DNA of 64,000 nucleotides from Bradyrhizobium sp. AUGA SZCCT0176 (GTDB lineage Bacteria; Pseudomonadota; Alphaproteobacteria; Rhizobiales; Xanthobacteraceae): NCBI RefSeq assembly GCF_018130145.1, contig NZ_JAFCMB010000001.1, positions 682,001-746,000 of the forward strand, written 5' to 3'. The position numbers and the translations under genes were made by a program. The stretch's first letter is position 1. Every line of letters begins with the position of its first letter. The notes beneath the pieces were generated by a model, which searched no databases, was not told the origin of the DNA, and saw only the letters and a program-made list of their open reading frames with translations. Below, piece by piece: positions 42,183 to 50,746 of the stretch.

Positions 42183-43496
42183 ATGACGAAGCCCACCCAT
42201 CCGACCTCACGCGGCCTCAGCCGCCGCCGGCTTCTGAAAGCGACCGCCGGCACGGCGGCGTTGCTGGCCGCGGCCAAGCTGAACTTCCCGGCCGGCGCCT
42301 TTGCGCAAGGGGCGGGGCCCGAAGTGAAGGGAGCCAAGCTCGGCTTCATCGCGCTCAGCGATGCCGGCGCGCTGTTCGTGGCCAAGGACAAGGGCCTGTT
42401 CGCCAAACACGGCATGCCCGATGTCGACGTGCAGAAGCAGGCCTCCTGGGGCACCACGCGCGACAACCTCGTACTGGGATCGGAAGGCAACGGCATCGAT
42501 GGCGCACACATCCTGACGCCGATGCCGTACCTGATCTCGGCCGGCAAGGTGACGCAGAACAACCAGCCGACGCCGATGTACATCCTGGCGCGGCTCAATC
42601 TCGACGCGCAGTGCATCTCGGTCGCCGCCGAATATGCCGATCTCAAGGTCGGGATCGACGTTAAGTCGTTCAAGGAAGCGTTGGAAAAGAAGAAGGCTGC
42701 CGGCAAGCCGATCAAGGCGGCGATGACGTTCCCGGGCGGCACCCACGATCTGTGGCTTCGTTATTGGCTCGCCGCCGGCGGCATCGACCCCGACAAGGAC
42801 ATCGAAACCATTACGGTGCCGCCGCCGCAAATGGTCGCCAACATGAAGGTCGGCACCATGGACTGCTTCTGCGTCGGCGAGCCCTGGCCCGGCCAGCTCG
42901 TGCATCAGAAGATCGGCTACACCGCGGTCAACACCGGCGAGATCTGGAACAAGCACCCCGAGAAGTCGTTCGCGATGCGCTCGGCCTGGGTCGACAAGAA
43001 CCCGAACGCCGCGAAAGCCATCACCATGGCGGTGCTGGAGGCGCAGCAATGGTGCGACAAGATGGAGAACAAGGAAGAACTCGCCACCATCATGGGCAAG
43101 CGGCAGTGGATCAACTGCCCGGTCGAGGACATTCTCGATCGCGCCAAGGGCAAGTTCGACTACGGCACCGGCAAGGTGGTCGAGAACTCACCGCACATCA
43201 TGAAGTACTGGCGCGACCACGCCTCCTATCCGTTCCAGAGCCACGATCTGTGGTTCATGACCGAGGACATCCGCTGGGGCAAGTTCGAGCCCGGGTACGA
43301 TTCCAAGGCGCTGATCGCCAAGGTCAACCGCGAAGACATCTGGCGCGATGCCGCGAAGGCGCTCGGCGTGGCGGCTGCGGATATTCCGACCTCGAAGTCG
43401 CGCGGCAAGGAGACCTTCTTCGACGGCAAAGTGTTCGATCCGGAAGATCCGGCTGCGTACCTGAAGTCCCTGTCCATCAAGCGTGCTGATGTCTGA
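42183..43496 (+). CDS. nrtA: Nitrate ABC transporter substrate-binding protein
   Basis: A 437-residue binding protein of the NrtA/CmpA family. The Tat signal is SRRRLLKATAGTAALLAA (about residues 13-30), and the mature protein starts near AFAQG. The sequence VKGAKLGFIALSDAGALFVAKDKGLF and TTRDNLVLGSEGNGIDGAHILTPMPYLI in pieces (residues 48-120) matches NrtA closely, as do HPEKSFAMRSAWVDKNPNAAKA and DCFCVGEPWPGQLVHQK. It binds nitrate, possibly nitrite, in the periplasm. It is the first gene of the nitrate operon, preceded by the sigma-54 promoter and the structured leader. Confidence 0.9.
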   Translation: MTKPTHPTSRGLSRRRLLKATAGTAALLAAAKLNFPAGAFAQGAGPEVKGAKLGFIALSDAGALFVAKDKGLFAKHGMPDVDVQKQASWGTTRDNLVLGSEGNGIDGAHILTPMPYLISAGKVTQNNQPTPMYILARLNLDAQCISVAAEYADLKVGIDVKSFKEALEKKKAAGKPIKAAMTFPGGTHDLWLRYWLAAGGIDPDKDIETITVPPPQMVANMKVGTMDCFCVGEPWPGQLVHQKIGYTAVNTGEIWNKHPEKSFAMRSAWVDKNPNAAKAITMAVLEAQQWCDKMENKEELATIMGKRQWINCPVEDILDRAKGKFDYGTGKVVENSPHIMKYWRDHASYPFQSHDLWFMTEDIRWGKFEPGYDSKALIAKVNREDIWRDAAKALGVAAADIPTSKSRGKETFFDGKVFDPEDPAAYLKSLSIKRADV

Positions 43497-43505
43497 TCCA
43501 GGTGA

Positions 43506-43529
43506 GGCCGCACGCCTTGGCGTGCGGCC
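43506..43529 (+). terminator. Intercistronic hairpin between nrtA and nrtB
   Basis: GGCCGCACGCC and GGCGTGCGGCC form a perfect 11-bp stem with a 2-nt loop, 10 nt after the nrtA stop. There is no T-tract. Such hairpins behind binding-protein genes commonly stabilise the upstream message and raise its level over that of the permease. Confidence 0.6.
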
Positions 43530-43558
43530 GGCCATTTAAATACGGAGACGCATTTCCC

Positions 43559-44467
43559 ATGAATATGCCAGCGATCAAGACCGAGCCCGCCACCGCGATT
43601 GTTGCGCCTGCGGCTGCCTCGGCTGTCACCCCGGTCGTGTCGATGACGCCGAAGCGTCCGCCGCGCGCCGAAAAATACGCCAAGATGGCAAAGGACACTG
43701 CGGTACGCGTCGTGCCGCCGCTGATCGTGATCGCGCTCCTGATGCTGTTCTGGGAGCTGGTCTGCCGCCGCACCGGTTCGACCCTGCCGCCGCCCTCGCG
43801 CGTGTTCAAGGACACCAAGGAGCTGATCTTCGATCCGTTCTTCGATCGTGGCGGCATCGACAAGGGCCTGTTCTGGCATCTTTCCGCAAGTCTGCAGCGC
43901 GTCGCGCTCGGCTATTCGATCGCTGCGATCGTCGGCGTCGCGCTCGGCACGCTGGTCGGCCAATCGGTCTGGGCGATGCGCGGGCTCGATCCCTTGTTCC
44001 AGGTGCTGCGCACCATCCCGCCGCTGGCGTGGCTGCCGCTGTCGCTCGCCGCGTTCCGCGACGGCCAGCCCTCGGCGATCTTCGTCATCTTCATCACCTC
44101 GGTGTGGCCGATCATCATCAACACCGCGGTCGGCATCCGCAACATCCCGCAGGACTACCGCAACGTCGCCGCCGTGGTGCAGCTCAATCCGCTGGAGTTC
44201 TTCGGCAAGATCATGATCCCGGCCGCGGCGCCCTACATCTTCACGGGCCTGCGCATCGGCATCGGCCTGTCCTGGCTCGCGATCGTCGCGGCCGAGATGC
44301 TGATCGGCGGCGTCGGCATCGGCTTCTTCATCTGGGACGCCTGGAACTCCTCGCACATCAGCGAAATCATCCTGGCGCTGTTCTATGTCGGCATCATCGG
44401 CTTCGTGCTCGATCGCTTGATCGCAGGACTGGGCAAGATCGTGACCCGCGGCACTTCCGCAGGCTGA
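43559..44467 (+). CDS. nrtB: Nitrate ABC transporter permease
   Basis: A 302-residue protein. An N-terminal cytoplasmic tail of about 50 residues, rich in Ala/Pro/Thr, precedes about six helices and the EAA loop YRNVAAVVQLNPLEFFGKI (about residues 200-218). PPSRVFKDTKELIFDPFFDRGG (in part) and RTIPPLAWLPLSLAAFRDGQ are NrtB/CmpB characters. It forms the channel for nitrate with the ATPase encoded next, 13 nt later. Confidence 0.9.
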   Translation: MNMPAIKTEPATAIVAPAAASAVTPVVSMTPKRPPRAEKYAKMAKDTAVRVVPPLIVIALLMLFWELVCRRTGSTLPPPSRVFKDTKELIFDPFFDRGGIDKGLFWHLSASLQRVALGYSIAAIVGVALGTLVGQSVWAMRGLDPLFQVLRTIPPLAWLPLSLAAFRDGQPSAIFVIFITSVWPIIINTAVGIRNIPQDYRNVAAVVQLNPLEFFGKIMIPAAAPYIFTGLRIGIGLSWLAIVAAEMLIGGVGIGFFIWDAWNSSHISEIILALFYVGIIGFVLDRLIAGLGKIVTRGTSAG

Positions 44468-44480
44468 AGGAAACATAATC

Positions 44481-45275
44481 ATGCACGCTTATCTGAAGCT
44501 CGACCACATCGACAAGACCTTCACCCGCGGCAATGCCACGACCGAGGTGCTGAAGGAAATCAACCTGACGATCGACAAGGGCGAATACGTCTCGATCATC
44601 GGCCATTCCGGATGCGGCAAGTCCACGCTGCTCAATATCGTGGCCGGCCTTACCGACTGCACCAATGGCTGCGTGCTGCTGGAAAACCGCGAAGTCAATT
44701 CGCCGGGACCGGATCGCGCAGTGGTGTTCCAGAACCACAGCCTGCTGCCCTGGCTGACCGTCTATGAAAACGTCCGCCTCGGCGTCGACAAGGTGTTCGC
44801 TTCGAGCAAGACCCGCAGCGAGCGCGATGCCTGGGTAATGCACAATCTCAACCTCGTGCAGATGGCCCATGCCAAGGACAAGCGCCCGTCGGAAATCTCC
44901 GGCGGCATGAAGCAACGCGTCGGTATCGCGCGGGCGCTGGCGATGGAGCCGAAGGTTTTGCTGCTCGACGAGCCCTTTGGCGCGCTCGACGCGTTGACCC
45001 GCGCGCATCTGCAGGACTCGGTGATGGCGCTGCATCAGAAGCTCGGCAACACCATCCTGATGATCACCCATGACGTCGACGAGGCCGTGCTGCTGTCGGA
45101 CCGCATCGTGATGATGACCAACGGGCCGAGCGCGCGGATCGGCGAAGTGCTGGAAGTGCCGCTGGCGCGTCCGCGCAAGCGGCTCGAGCTCGCAACCAAC
45201 CCCGGTTACCTCAAGTGCCGGCAGCGCGTGCTCGAATTCCTTTACGAGCGGCATCGCTTCGTCGAAGCGGCGTAG
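44481..45275 (+). CDS. nrtC: Nitrate ABC transporter ATPase (NrtC/NrtD type)
   Basis: A 264-residue ATPase. Walker A is GHSGCGKS (residues 41-48), the Q-loop region is VVFQNHSLLPWLTVYENV, the signature is ISGGMKQRVGIARALA, Walker B is VLLLDEPFGALDA, and the H-loop is ITHDVDEAVLLSD. The C-terminus (PRKRLELATNPGYLKCRQRVLEFL in part) matches NrtD-type ATPases without the extra sensor domain of cyanobacterial NrtC. It is followed by two tandem hairpins and the haemoglobin gene. Confidence 0.9.
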   Translation: MHAYLKLDHIDKTFTRGNATTEVLKEINLTIDKGEYVSIIGHSGCGKSTLLNIVAGLTDCTNGCVLLENREVNSPGPDRAVVFQNHSLLPWLTVYENVRLGVDKVFASSKTRSERDAWVMHNLNLVQMAHAKDKRPSEISGGMKQRVGIARALAMEPKVLLLDEPFGALDALTRAHLQDSVMALHQKLGNTILMITHDVDEAVLLSDRIVMMTNGPSARIGEVLEVPLARPRKRLELATNPGYLKCRQRVLEFLYERHRFVEAA

Positions 45276-45292
45276 TTCTTGCTTTGCTCCCC

Positions 45293-45336
45293 GGAGCGAA
45301 GGATTTCGCTCCCGCCGGGGCGAAGGATTTCGCTCC
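45293..45336 (+). repeat. Two tandem hairpins between nrtC and the haemoglobin gene
   Basis: GGAGCGAA-GGAT-TTCGCTCC (45293-45312) and GGGGCGAA-GGAT-TTCGCTCC (45317-45336) are near-identical hairpins with 8-bp stems and the same tetraloop. They fill the short gap in the nitrate operon and could act as attenuator or processing signals. Confidence 0.6.
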
Positions 45337-45374
45337 CGAACGGGGCAAGGCTTTGGAAGCGGCAGGAGAACGAC

Positions 45375-45800
45375 ATGACGCCAGAGCAAGTCAAACTCGT
45401 GCAACAAAGTTTCGCCAAGGTCGCGCCGATTTCCGAGCAGGCGGCGGTTTTGTTCTACGGCCGCCTGTTTGAAGTGGCCCCCGGCGTCCGGGCGATGTTT
45501 CCGGACGACATGACCGAACAGCGCAAGAAATTGATGGCGACGCTCGCCGTCGTCGTGGGCGGACTGACCAACCTCGAAGCCGTGCTCCCCGCCGCGAGCG
45601 CGCTCGCCAAGCGCCATGTCAATTACGGCGCAAAGGCCGAGCACTATCCCGTCGTTGGCGGCGCCCTGCTGTGGACCCTGGAAAAGGGGCTCGGCGACGC
45701 CTGGACGCCGGAAACGGCATCCGCCTGGACCGCCGCCTACGGCACGCTATCCGGTTACATGATTTCGGAAGCCTACGGCAGCGCTCAAGCCGCCGAGTGA
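45375..45800 (+). CDS. bjgb: Single-domain haemoglobin of the nitrate-assimilation cluster (Bjgb-like)
   Basis: A 141-residue globin without a reductase domain. The proximal haem histidine should be His81 (LAKRHVNYG), and the B-helix tyrosine is Tyr28 (VLFYGRLF), as in bacterial NO-dioxygenating globins. In Bradyrhizobium diazoefficiens the orthologue Bjgb lies before flp and nasC and detoxifies nitric oxide made during nitrate assimilation. The same neighbour order here supports the same role, with reducing power from the Flp protein encoded next (9 nt gap). GCAGGAGAA precedes the ATG. Confidence 0.88.
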   Translation: MTPEQVKLVQQSFAKVAPISEQAAVLFYGRLFEVAPGVRAMFPDDMTEQRKKLMATLAVVVGGLTNLEAVLPAASALAKRHVNYGAKAEHYPVVGGALLWTLEKGLGDAWTPETASAWTAAYGTLSGYMISEAYGSAQAAE

Positions 45801-45809
45801 GGATACGCC

Positions 45810-47027
45810 ATGAGCGAGCCGCTGGTCATTGTGGGCAACGGAATGGCTGCCGCGCGTCTGGTCGATGAACTGGCCAAGGTCGCGCTCGGTCGCTACGCCA
45901 TTGCCGTCATCGGAGACGAGCCGAGGCTAGCGTATAATCGCGTGCTGCTGTCGTCGGTTCTTGCCGGCGAGACCGCCTCGCATGACATCGAACTCCGGCC
46001 CGCTTCATGGTGGCGCGATCGCGGCGTCACGCTGAAATACGGCTGCCGGGCCACCGAGGTCGATGTCGGTCGGCGCGAAGTCAAGATCGCGAACGAGGAA
46101 AGCATCCCGTTTTCAAAACTGATCCTGACCACGGGCTCGTCGCCGTTGCGGCTCAACGTGCCCGGCGCCGATCTTGCCGGCGTGCATACGTTTCGCGACA
46201 GCCGCGACGTCGATCTCCTGCTGACGCTGGCCGGGCAGAAGAAGCGCGTCGTGGTGGTCGGTGGCGGTTTGCTCGGACTGGAAGCGGCTTACGGGCTCGC
46301 CAAGGCCGGCGCGCCGGTGACGCTGGTTCATTTGATGGACCGGCTGATGGAGCGCCAGCTCGATGCGCCCGCCGCGGAACTGTTGAAATCGCTGGTCGAG
46401 CGCAAGGGCATCGAGATCCTGCTCAACGCCAATACTGCGCGCATCCATGGCGAAACCCGGGTCGAGGGCGTCGAACTGACGGACGGCCGCCGTATCGATG
46501 CCGATGCCGTGATCTTCGCGGCGGGCATCAGGCCGAACATCGCGTTGGCAAAAGAAGCCGGCATCGCCGTCAACCGGGGCGTCGTCGTCGATGACCGTCT
46601 GCAAACCGCCTCGCCTGACATCTTTGCGATCGGCGAATGCGCCGAACACCGCGGCATCTGCTACGGCCTGGTCGAGCCGGCCTATGAGCAGGCGCGCGTG
46701 CTGGCGCGGCATCTCGCCGGCATCGACGCCTCTTATAGCGGCAGTATCGTGGCGACCAATCTGAAGGTCTCCGGCGTCAGCGTGTTCTCTGCGGGCGATT
46801 TCGTGGGCACTGAGGGCTCCGAGACCATCGTGCTCAGCGATCTCAACTGCGGCACCTACAAGAAGCTCGTGGTCGCGGACGGACGGCTGACCGGCGCGGT
46901 GCTGATCGGCGATGTCAGCGACGCGCTCTGGTATCTCGAACTGATCCGCACCCGTCAGCCCACCGCGCACATTCGCGCCGACATGATGTTCGGCCGTTCG
47001 CTCGCGATGCGTTCAGAGGCAGCATGA
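45810..47027 (+). CDS. flp: FAD-dependent NAD(P)H oxidoreductase (Flp) of the nitrate cluster
   Basis: A 405-residue flavoprotein like the N-terminal part of NirB/NasD and rubredoxin reductases. The FAD loop is VIVGNGMAAARLVDEL (residues 5-20), and the NAD loop is VVVVGGGLLGLEAAYGLAKAG (about residues 147-167, quoted across its span). ASPDIFAIGECAEHRGICYG is the second FAD-binding segment. It should supply electrons to NasC and to the haemoglobin, as shown for Flp in Bradyrhizobium. GAGG lies 8 nt before the ATG. Confidence 0.87.
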   Translation: MSEPLVIVGNGMAAARLVDELAKVALGRYAIAVIGDEPRLAYNRVLLSSVLAGETASHDIELRPASWWRDRGVTLKYGCRATEVDVGRREVKIANEESIPFSKLILTTGSSPLRLNVPGADLAGVHTFRDSRDVDLLLTLAGQKKRVVVVGGGLLGLEAAYGLAKAGAPVTLVHLMDRLMERQLDAPAAELLKSLVERKGIEILLNANTARIHGETRVEGVELTDGRRIDADAVIFAAGIRPNIALAKEAGIAVNRGVVVDDRLQTASPDIFAIGECAEHRGICYGLVEPAYEQARVLARHLAGIDASYSGSIVATNLKVSGVSVFSAGDFVGTEGSETIVLSDLNCGTYKKLVVADGRLTGAVLIGDVSDALWYLELIRTRQPTAHIRADMMFGRSLAMRSEAA

Positions 47028-47040
47028 GTCGGTTGCTCGC

Positions 47041-49743
47041 ATGACCGCCGTCGATCCCCATCTGCGCGCCACCAAGACCACCTGCGCCTATTGCGGCGTC
47101 GGTTGCGGTGTTCTGGCGACGCCCGACGGCCGGGGTGGGGCGGCGATCTCGGGTGACCCCGAGCACCCGGCGAATTTCGGCCGGCTGTGCTCGAAGGGCT
47201 CGGCGCTCGGCGAGACGCTGGGCCTGGAAAATCGCCTGCTGCATCCGATGATCCGCTGCGACAATGGGACCATGGAGCGCGTGGCGTGGAGCGACGCGCT
47301 CGACCATGTCGCGCACCGGTTCCAGCACATCATCGCGCGCGACGGTCCCGGCGCCGTCGCGTTCTATCTCTCGGGGCAGCTGCTGACCGAAGACTATTAC
47401 GTCGCCAACAAGCTGATGAAGGGATTCGTCGGCAGCGCCAATGTCGACACCAATTCACGGCTGTGCATGGCGTCATCGGTCGCCGGCCATCGCCGCGCGT
47501 TCGGGGCGGACACGGTGCCGGGCTGTTACGAGGATCTCGACGAGGCCGATTTGCTGGTGCTGGTCGGCTCCAATGCGGCCTGGTGCCATCCGGTGCTGTA
47601 CCAGCGCATGCTTGTCAACAAGCAGAGCCGCGGCGCCCGCATCGTGGTGATCGATCCGCGCCGGACCGATACGGTCGGCGATGACGATCTGTTTCTGGGG
47701 TTGAAGCCGGGCACCGACACCGCGCTGTTCAGCGGCTTGCTGGTGCACCTCGCCGACAATGGCGCGCTCGACCGCGATTACATCGAACGCCACACGTCAG
47801 GCTTCGACGACGCGATGGCGCGGGCGCGCAGCATGGCCGGCAGCGTCGCCGCCACCGCGCTGGCAACCGGCCTGTCCGAGCCTGATGTCGCGGCGTTCTT
47901 CCAGATGTTTGCCAGCACGCCGCGCGTGGTCACGATGTATTCGCAAGGCGTCAACCAGTCTGCGCAGGGCACCGACAAGGTCAATGCGATCCTCAACTGC
48001 CATCTTGCGACGGGTCGGATCGGCAAGCCGGGCGCGTCGCCGTTCTCGCTGACCGGACAGCCCAATGCGATGGGCGGCCGCGAGGTCGGCGGGCTCGCCA
48101 ACCAGCTGGCGGCCCATATGGGTTTTACGCCGCCGGACATCGACCGCGTGCGCCGGTTCTGGAAGGCGCCGCGGATCGCCACCCATGAAGGGCTGAAAGC
48201 AGTCCAGATGTTCGAGGCCATCGCACGCGGCGAGATCAAGGCGCTGTGGGTGATCGGCACCAATCCGGCGGTGTCGCTGCCCAACGCGGATGCCATCAGC
48301 GCGGCGCTGAAGAAGCTCGAATTGTTCGTCGTCTCCGAAAACGTGATCTCCAACGACACCGTCGATGCGGGGGCGCAGGTGCTGTTTCCGGCGCAGGCGT
48401 GGGGCGAGAAATCCGGCACCGTGACCAATTCGGAACGGCGCATCTCGCGGCAGCGCGCATTCCTGTCCGCGCCGGGCGAGGCGCGACCGGATTGGTGGAT
48501 CATCGGCGAGATCGCAAAACGGCTCGGCTTTGGCGCGGCATTCAATTTTGCATCAGCCGCCGACATTTTTCGCGAGCACGCCGCACTGTCGGCGTTCGAG
48601 AACGATGGTGGCCGCGATTTCGACATCGGCGGCTTGCAGGCGCTGTCGGACGAAGCGTTCGACGCGATGGCGCCGGTGCAATGGCCGATCCGGCTCGATG
48701 CGCAACCGCAGGCGCGGTTCTTTGCCGAAGGCGGATTCTTTGCCAACGAACAGAAGGCCCGTTTCATCGCACCCGAGACTCCCGCGCTGCGGACCGAGAC
48801 CACGGCCGCGCGCCCGCTGCGGCTGAACACCGGCCGTGTCCGCGACCAATGGCACACCATGACCCGCACCGGGATGAGCCCGCGGCTCGGCCAGCATCTG
48901 CCGGAGCCGTTCGTCGAGGTGCACCCGGACGACGCCGCACGGCACGGTGTCGCCGATGGTGACTTTGCGCGGGTCACGACCGATTACGGACAATGCACGC
49001 TGCGGGTTGTCGTCAGCGAGCGCCAGCAGCGCGGCATGCTGTTCGCGCCGATCCACTGGAGCGCGGTCACGGCGACCGGCGCACGCGTGGGATCGCTTGT
49101 CGCACCGCTCACCGATCCGTTTTCCGGCCAGCCCGAGAACAAGGCGACGCCGGCCTCGATCACCCCTTACGAATATGTGTTCCGCGGCTTTGCATTGTCG
49201 CGCACGCCGCTCGAACTGCCCGATCATGCCTGGTGGGCGCGCGTCGCCGTCAATGGCGGCTATGGCTATCTGCTCGCCGACAATGCCGATCTCAGGGGCT
49301 GGCAGTCCTGGCTCGGCGCCATCGCCGGCGATGACCTCGCCGAATACAAGGACTTTGGCGGCGGCGTCTATCGCGCGGCGTCCTTTGCCGCCGACCGTAT
49401 CGAGACCTGCCTGTTCATCGGGCCGGCACGGGACGCCGGCGACTGGAATGTGGTCAAGGGCCTGTTTGCCGCCGACACGCTCAGCAACGACCAGCGCCGC
49501 ATGCTGCTGTCGGGCAAATCGATCGATGGCCTGGCCAATACCGGCCCGATCGTCTGCGCCTGTTTTGGCGTCGGCCGCACCACCATCTGCGAGACAATCG
49601 CAGCCGGCGCGCGTTCCGCTGCCGACATCGGCGCCAAGCTGAAGGCCGGCACCAATTGCGGCTCCTGCATTCCGGAGTTGAAGCGGCTGATCGCGCAGAC
49701 CGCGCCGAACGCCGTGCCGCAGCAATTGGCCGTGGCGAACTAA
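47041..49743 (+). CDS. nasC: Assimilatory nitrate reductase catalytic subunit
   Basis: A 900-residue cytoplasmic molybdoenzyme. The N-terminal 4Fe-4S cluster uses Cys15, Cys18, Cys22 and Cys50. The MGD-binding domains follow (YLSGQLLTEDYYVANKLMKG, NSRLCMASSV, RGARIVVIDPRRTDT, ATGRIGKPGASPFSLTGQPN). Residues about 620-740 form the molydopterin dinucleotide-binding barrel (NTGRVRDQWHTMTRTGMSP). The last 60 residues carry a BFD-like 2Fe-2S domain (CACFGVGRTT and TNCGSCIPELKRLI), as in NasC/NasA of proteobacteria. It reduces nitrate to nitrite. No nitrite reductase gene is present in the window. Confidence 0.93.
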   Translation: MTAVDPHLRATKTTCAYCGVGCGVLATPDGRGGAAISGDPEHPANFGRLCSKGSALGETLGLENRLLHPMIRCDNGTMERVAWSDALDHVAHRFQHIIARDGPGAVAFYLSGQLLTEDYYVANKLMKGFVGSANVDTNSRLCMASSVAGHRRAFGADTVPGCYEDLDEADLLVLVGSNAAWCHPVLYQRMLVNKQSRGARIVVIDPRRTDTVGDDDLFLGLKPGTDTALFSGLLVHLADNGALDRDYIERHTSGFDDAMARARSMAGSVAATALATGLSEPDVAAFFQMFASTPRVVTMYSQGVNQSAQGTDKVNAILNCHLATGRIGKPGASPFSLTGQPNAMGGREVGGLANQLAAHMGFTPPDIDRVRRFWKAPRIATHEGLKAVQMFEAIARGEIKALWVIGTNPAVSLPNADAISAALKKLELFVVSENVISNDTVDAGAQVLFPAQAWGEKSGTVTNSERRISRQRAFLSAPGEARPDWWIIGEIAKRLGFGAAFNFASAADIFREHAALSAFENDGGRDFDIGGLQALSDEAFDAMAPVQWPIRLDAQPQARFFAEGGFFANEQKARFIAPETPALRTETTAARPLRLNTGRVRDQWHTMTRTGMSPRLGQHLPEPFVEVHPDDAARHGVADGDFARVTTDYGQCTLRVVVSERQQRGMLFAPIHWSAVTATGARVGSLVAPLTDPFSGQPENKATPASITPYEYVFRGFALSRTPLELPDHAWWARVAVNGGYGYLLADNADLRGWQSWLGAIAGDDLAEYKDFGGGVYRAASFAADRIETCLFIGPARDAGDWNVVKGLFAADTLSNDQRRMLLSGKSIDGLANTGPIVCACFGVGRTTICETIAAGARSAADIGAKLKAGTNCGSCIPELKRLIAQTAPNAVPQQLAVAN

Positions 49744-49758
49744 AACCAGTCCCTCAAC

Positions 49759-49840
49759 GTCATTGCGAGCGTAGCGAAGCAATCCATTCTTTCTTCTTTT
49801 TTTCCGCCCGATGGATTGCTTCGCTTCGCTCGCAATGACG
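49759..49840. repeat. Intergenic palindromic repeat, family A copy 4
   Basis: The shortest copy: GTCATTGCGAGCGTAGCGAA, then AGCAATCCAT on the left and ATGGATTGCTTCGCTTCGCT, then CGCAATGACG on the right, around a T-rich loop. It forms an almost perfect long hairpin between the convergent nasC and ATC-hydrolase-like genes. Confidence 0.85.
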
Positions 49841-49882
49841 GAGGAGGCGACGCGAACGGTCCAAGCACACACGTAGGTCATC

Positions 49883-50560
49883 CTACTCCGACGGGAGCCG
49901 CGAGAATCGGAAATCGCAGTGGTTCGCGCCGCCAGCCAACGTTTGTGTCCTTTCCAAATGGATGCCGCGTGTTGCATAGGCGTCGAAATCAAGCCCGCAA
50001 ATGTTCGGCAAGATTTCCTTATCTCCATGGCGAGCCGCGAATTTGCAGAAGCCGCAAGCCTTGTAGTTGATGCCGAATTCAAACTTGTCACCCGGGCCCG
50101 GCTCGACGAAATCGTAGACGAAATCTTCCGTAAATTCTTGTCGATGGCTTTTTGCAGCCTGCTCGCGCAGTAAAGTCTGATTCTCTGACGACATGAATTG
50201 ACGCCCCGAGGCGAGACGTTCCGCTTCGGGCACGGTCAGCAATTGCGCCTTGTAGGTTTCGCGCTCGATTTCGCCGATCACGGACAGCGACACGCCGTGT
50301 CGCCGGAGCACGCGGCTGATGGCCATAAAGCCCATGAGACGCATGAAGAAGTCGCTCATACGACTTGCCGCGCCTCCGACATAGGGCATTTGGGTGAGCA
50401 CGATTTCGAATTCGTCCATCACCTCCTGCCTGATCCCATCAATATTGGATAGATGCGCGCTCTCGCACAACATCGCTTCGGCAAGGTCGAGGCGATGGCG
50501 CATGGCGGCCTCCATTGCACCGCGATGCTGTTCGTAAAAGGGATGGATGATCTCAGCCAT
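49883..50560 (-). CDS. L-2-amino-thiazoline-4-carboxylic acid hydrolase-like protein
   Basis: A 225-residue protein. The segments FVYDFVEPGPGDKFEFGINY and KACGFCKFAARHGDKEILP, then ICGLDFDAYATRGIHLERTQT and GANHCDFRF, match the ATC hydrolase family (PF14196 type), whose founding member opens the thiazoline ring on the way to cysteine in Pseudomonas. Cysteines in CGFC and the final NHCDFRF motif are conserved in that family. The ATG at 50560 has GAGG 8 nt upstream; a longer frame adds a tail without similarity. It is divergent from a short LysR gene. Real substrates of most members are unknown. Confidence 0.72.
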   Translation of the reverse strand: MAEIIHPFYEQHRGAMEAAMRHRLDLAEAMLCESAHLSNIDGIRQEVMDEFEIVLTQMPYVGGAASRMSDFFMRLMGFMAISRVLRRHGVSLSVIGEIERETYKAQLLTVPEAERLASGRQFMSSENQTLLREQAAKSHRQEFTEDFVYDFVEPGPGDKFEFGINYKACGFCKFAARHGDKEILPNICGLDFDAYATRGIHLERTQTLAGGANHCDFRFSRLPSE

Positions 50561-50746
50561 TGGACATCCTCTCTGGTTCCAGCCCCATGCAGGAGCCGCT
50601 GGATCTAGTCGGCGGGGCATGGGATCTCCGGATGTTGCGGCGACCGTAACCGGGGAGATCAAGTCAGCGCAAAGCATAGTTCCTTCGCTCAAGCCCTAGA
50701 AAATCTATTGCAAGGCTGTCACCTATCGGTGTCAAACTACGACGCG

